NCBI RefSeq assembly: GCF_001644225.1
Contig: NZ_LSTV01000001.1
Span: 1,180,005 to 1,244,004, forward strand
Length of the DNA stretch: 64,000 nt
Reading direction: 5' to 3'
From: Microbacterium oleivorans
GTDB taxonomy: Bacteria; Actinomycetota; Actinomycetes; Actinomycetales; Microbacteriaceae
Positions 63,352 through 64,000 of the stretch are shown piece by piece. The notes beneath the pieces are model-generated. The model did no database searches. It was not told the origin of the DNA and worked only from the letters and a program-made list of their open reading frames with translations. The stretch's first letter is position 1. The number at the start of each line of letters is the position of its first letter. Both the position numbers and the translations under genes were made by a program.

Positions 63352-64000
63352 GTGTCAGAGCTGGTTTGGGACGAGATCGATCGGCGCGCGGTGGACACCG
63401 CGCGCGTGCTGGCGGCGGACGCCGTCGAGAAGGTCGGTAACGGCCACCCCGGAACGGCCATGAGCCTGGCCCCGGCCGCGTACCTGCTCTACCAGCGGGT
63501 GCTGCGCCACGACCCGACCGACACCCACTGGCTCGGACGCGATCGCTTCATCCTCTCCGCGGGCCACTCGTCGCTGACGCAGTACGTCCAGCTCTACCTC
63601 GGCGGCTTCGGGCTCGAGCTCGACGACCTCAAGGCGCTGCGTACGTGGGGCTCGCTGACCCCGGGACACCCCGAGTACGGACACACCAAGGGCGTCGAGA
63701 TCACGACCGGCCCGCTGGGTCAGGGCCTGGCCTCGGCCGTCGGCTTCGCGTACGCCGCCCGCTACGAGCGCGGTCTCTTCGACCCCGAGGCGGAGGCCGG
63801 CACGTCACCCTTCGACCACCACGTGTTCGTCATCGCCGGCGACGGCGACCTGCAGGAGGGTGTGACGGCCGAGGCCGGTTCGCTCGCCGGTCACCAGCAG
63901 CTCGGCAACCTCATCGCGGTCTACGACTCGAACCAGATCTCGATCGAGGACGACACGAACGTCGCCTTCACCGAAGACGTGCAGAAGCGCTACGAGGCGT
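63352..64000 (+). CDS. tkt: Transketolase, N-terminal part
   Basis: The first 216 codons are visible before the window ends. The start GTG (VSELVWDE) follows a weak GAAAGG-like site. Motifs include GNGHPGTAMSLAPAAYLLYQ, GHSSLTQYVQLYLGGFGLE, TGPLGQGLASAVGFAYA and the thiamine-diphosphate motif GDGDLQEGVTAEAGSLAG. Transketolase transfers two-carbon units in the pentose-phosphate pathway. The ctaB-tkt divergent pair is standard in Actinobacteria. The 221-base gap to ctaB contains no gene; a TATGCT-like -10 near 63265 is weak. Confidence 0.95.
   Translation, partial: MSELVWDEIDRRAVDTARVLAADAVEKVGNGHPGTAMSLAPAAYLLYQRVLRHDPTDTHWLGRDRFILSAGHSSLTQYVQLYLGGFGLELDDLKALRTWGSLTPGHPEYGHTKGVEITTGPLGQGLASAVGFAYAARYERGLFDPEAEAGTSPFDHHVFVIAGDGDLQEGVTAEAGSLAGHQQLGNLIAVYDSNQISIEDDTNVAFTEDVQKRYEA

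Overview
The window is about 70% GC by eye and carries only chromosomal housekeeping and accessory genes of an actinobacterium. The paired ClpP1/ClpP2 proteases, PafB/PafC-tatA-tatC-helY block, Rieske-containing suf operon, type B L31 and small Micrococcales-type proteins point to Microbacteriaceae, most likely Microbacterium or a close relative. This assignment rests on gene content and style, not on a database search. No phage, insertion sequence with transposase, CRISPR array or rRNA operon was seen. Genes are tightly packed, with many 4-base ATGA/GTGA overlaps, and no gene-free stretch exceeds about 220 bases.

Layout. 1-2445: the start of an OsmC-like gene, divergent from a metN-metI-metQ methionine importer. 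2492-3600: a DUF559 nuclease-like gene bracketed by two 83-bp hairpin repeats. 3693-6519: valS and a small partner. 6527-9493: a two-gene ArsR-type regulator operon divergent from an M3 peptidase, separated by a 14-bp periodic CTTTGCA array. 9500-14812: a reductase, clpX, clpP2, clpP1, trigger factor, tRNA-Pro and tRNA-Gly. 14827-22396: helY, tatC, tatA, pafC, pafB, an FKBP lipoprotein and trmI, which are the flanks of the classic Pup-proteasome locus without the proteasome genes. 22393-32748: HAD phosphatase, PAC2 protein, uppP, M20 hydrolase, tRNA-Leu, ferritin/VIT1 protein, helicase, SGNH hydrolase, TrmH methyltransferase, sirtuin and a phosphatase.

32752-38022: a branched-chain-type 2-oxoacid dehydrogenase operon (E1 alpha, E1 beta, E2, acyl-CoA dehydrogenase) divergent from an Lrp/AsnC regulator. 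37970-43049: transporter, CGNR regulator, hydrolase, exonuclease, lipoprotein, rpmE2 and an ABC ATPase. 43059-47718: divergent glgA(M)/glgC, serB, hydrolase, fabG. 47811-51351: DUF4190, DUF3099, Cys/His miniprotein, SURF1, ABC-F. 51477-56418: a DtxR-box-controlled siderophore uptake operon ending in a siderophore-interacting reductase. 56478-60542: sufB-sufD-Rieske-sufC-sufT without sufS/sufU. 60762-63130: ctaA, a membrane protein and ctaB, followed by the start of tkt, which runs off the end.

Main themes are iron handling (DtxR-box uptake, siderophore reduction, ferritin/VIT1 protein, Fe-S assembly, heme A synthesis) and protein quality control (Clp, trigger factor, FKBP, the residual proteasome neighbourhood). 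The most unusual signals are the hairpin repeats around the DUF559 gene, the CTTTGCA array, the missing proteasome block, the apparent ACG start of the DUF3099 gene, and a GGATGC/GCATCC word that overrides codon preference.
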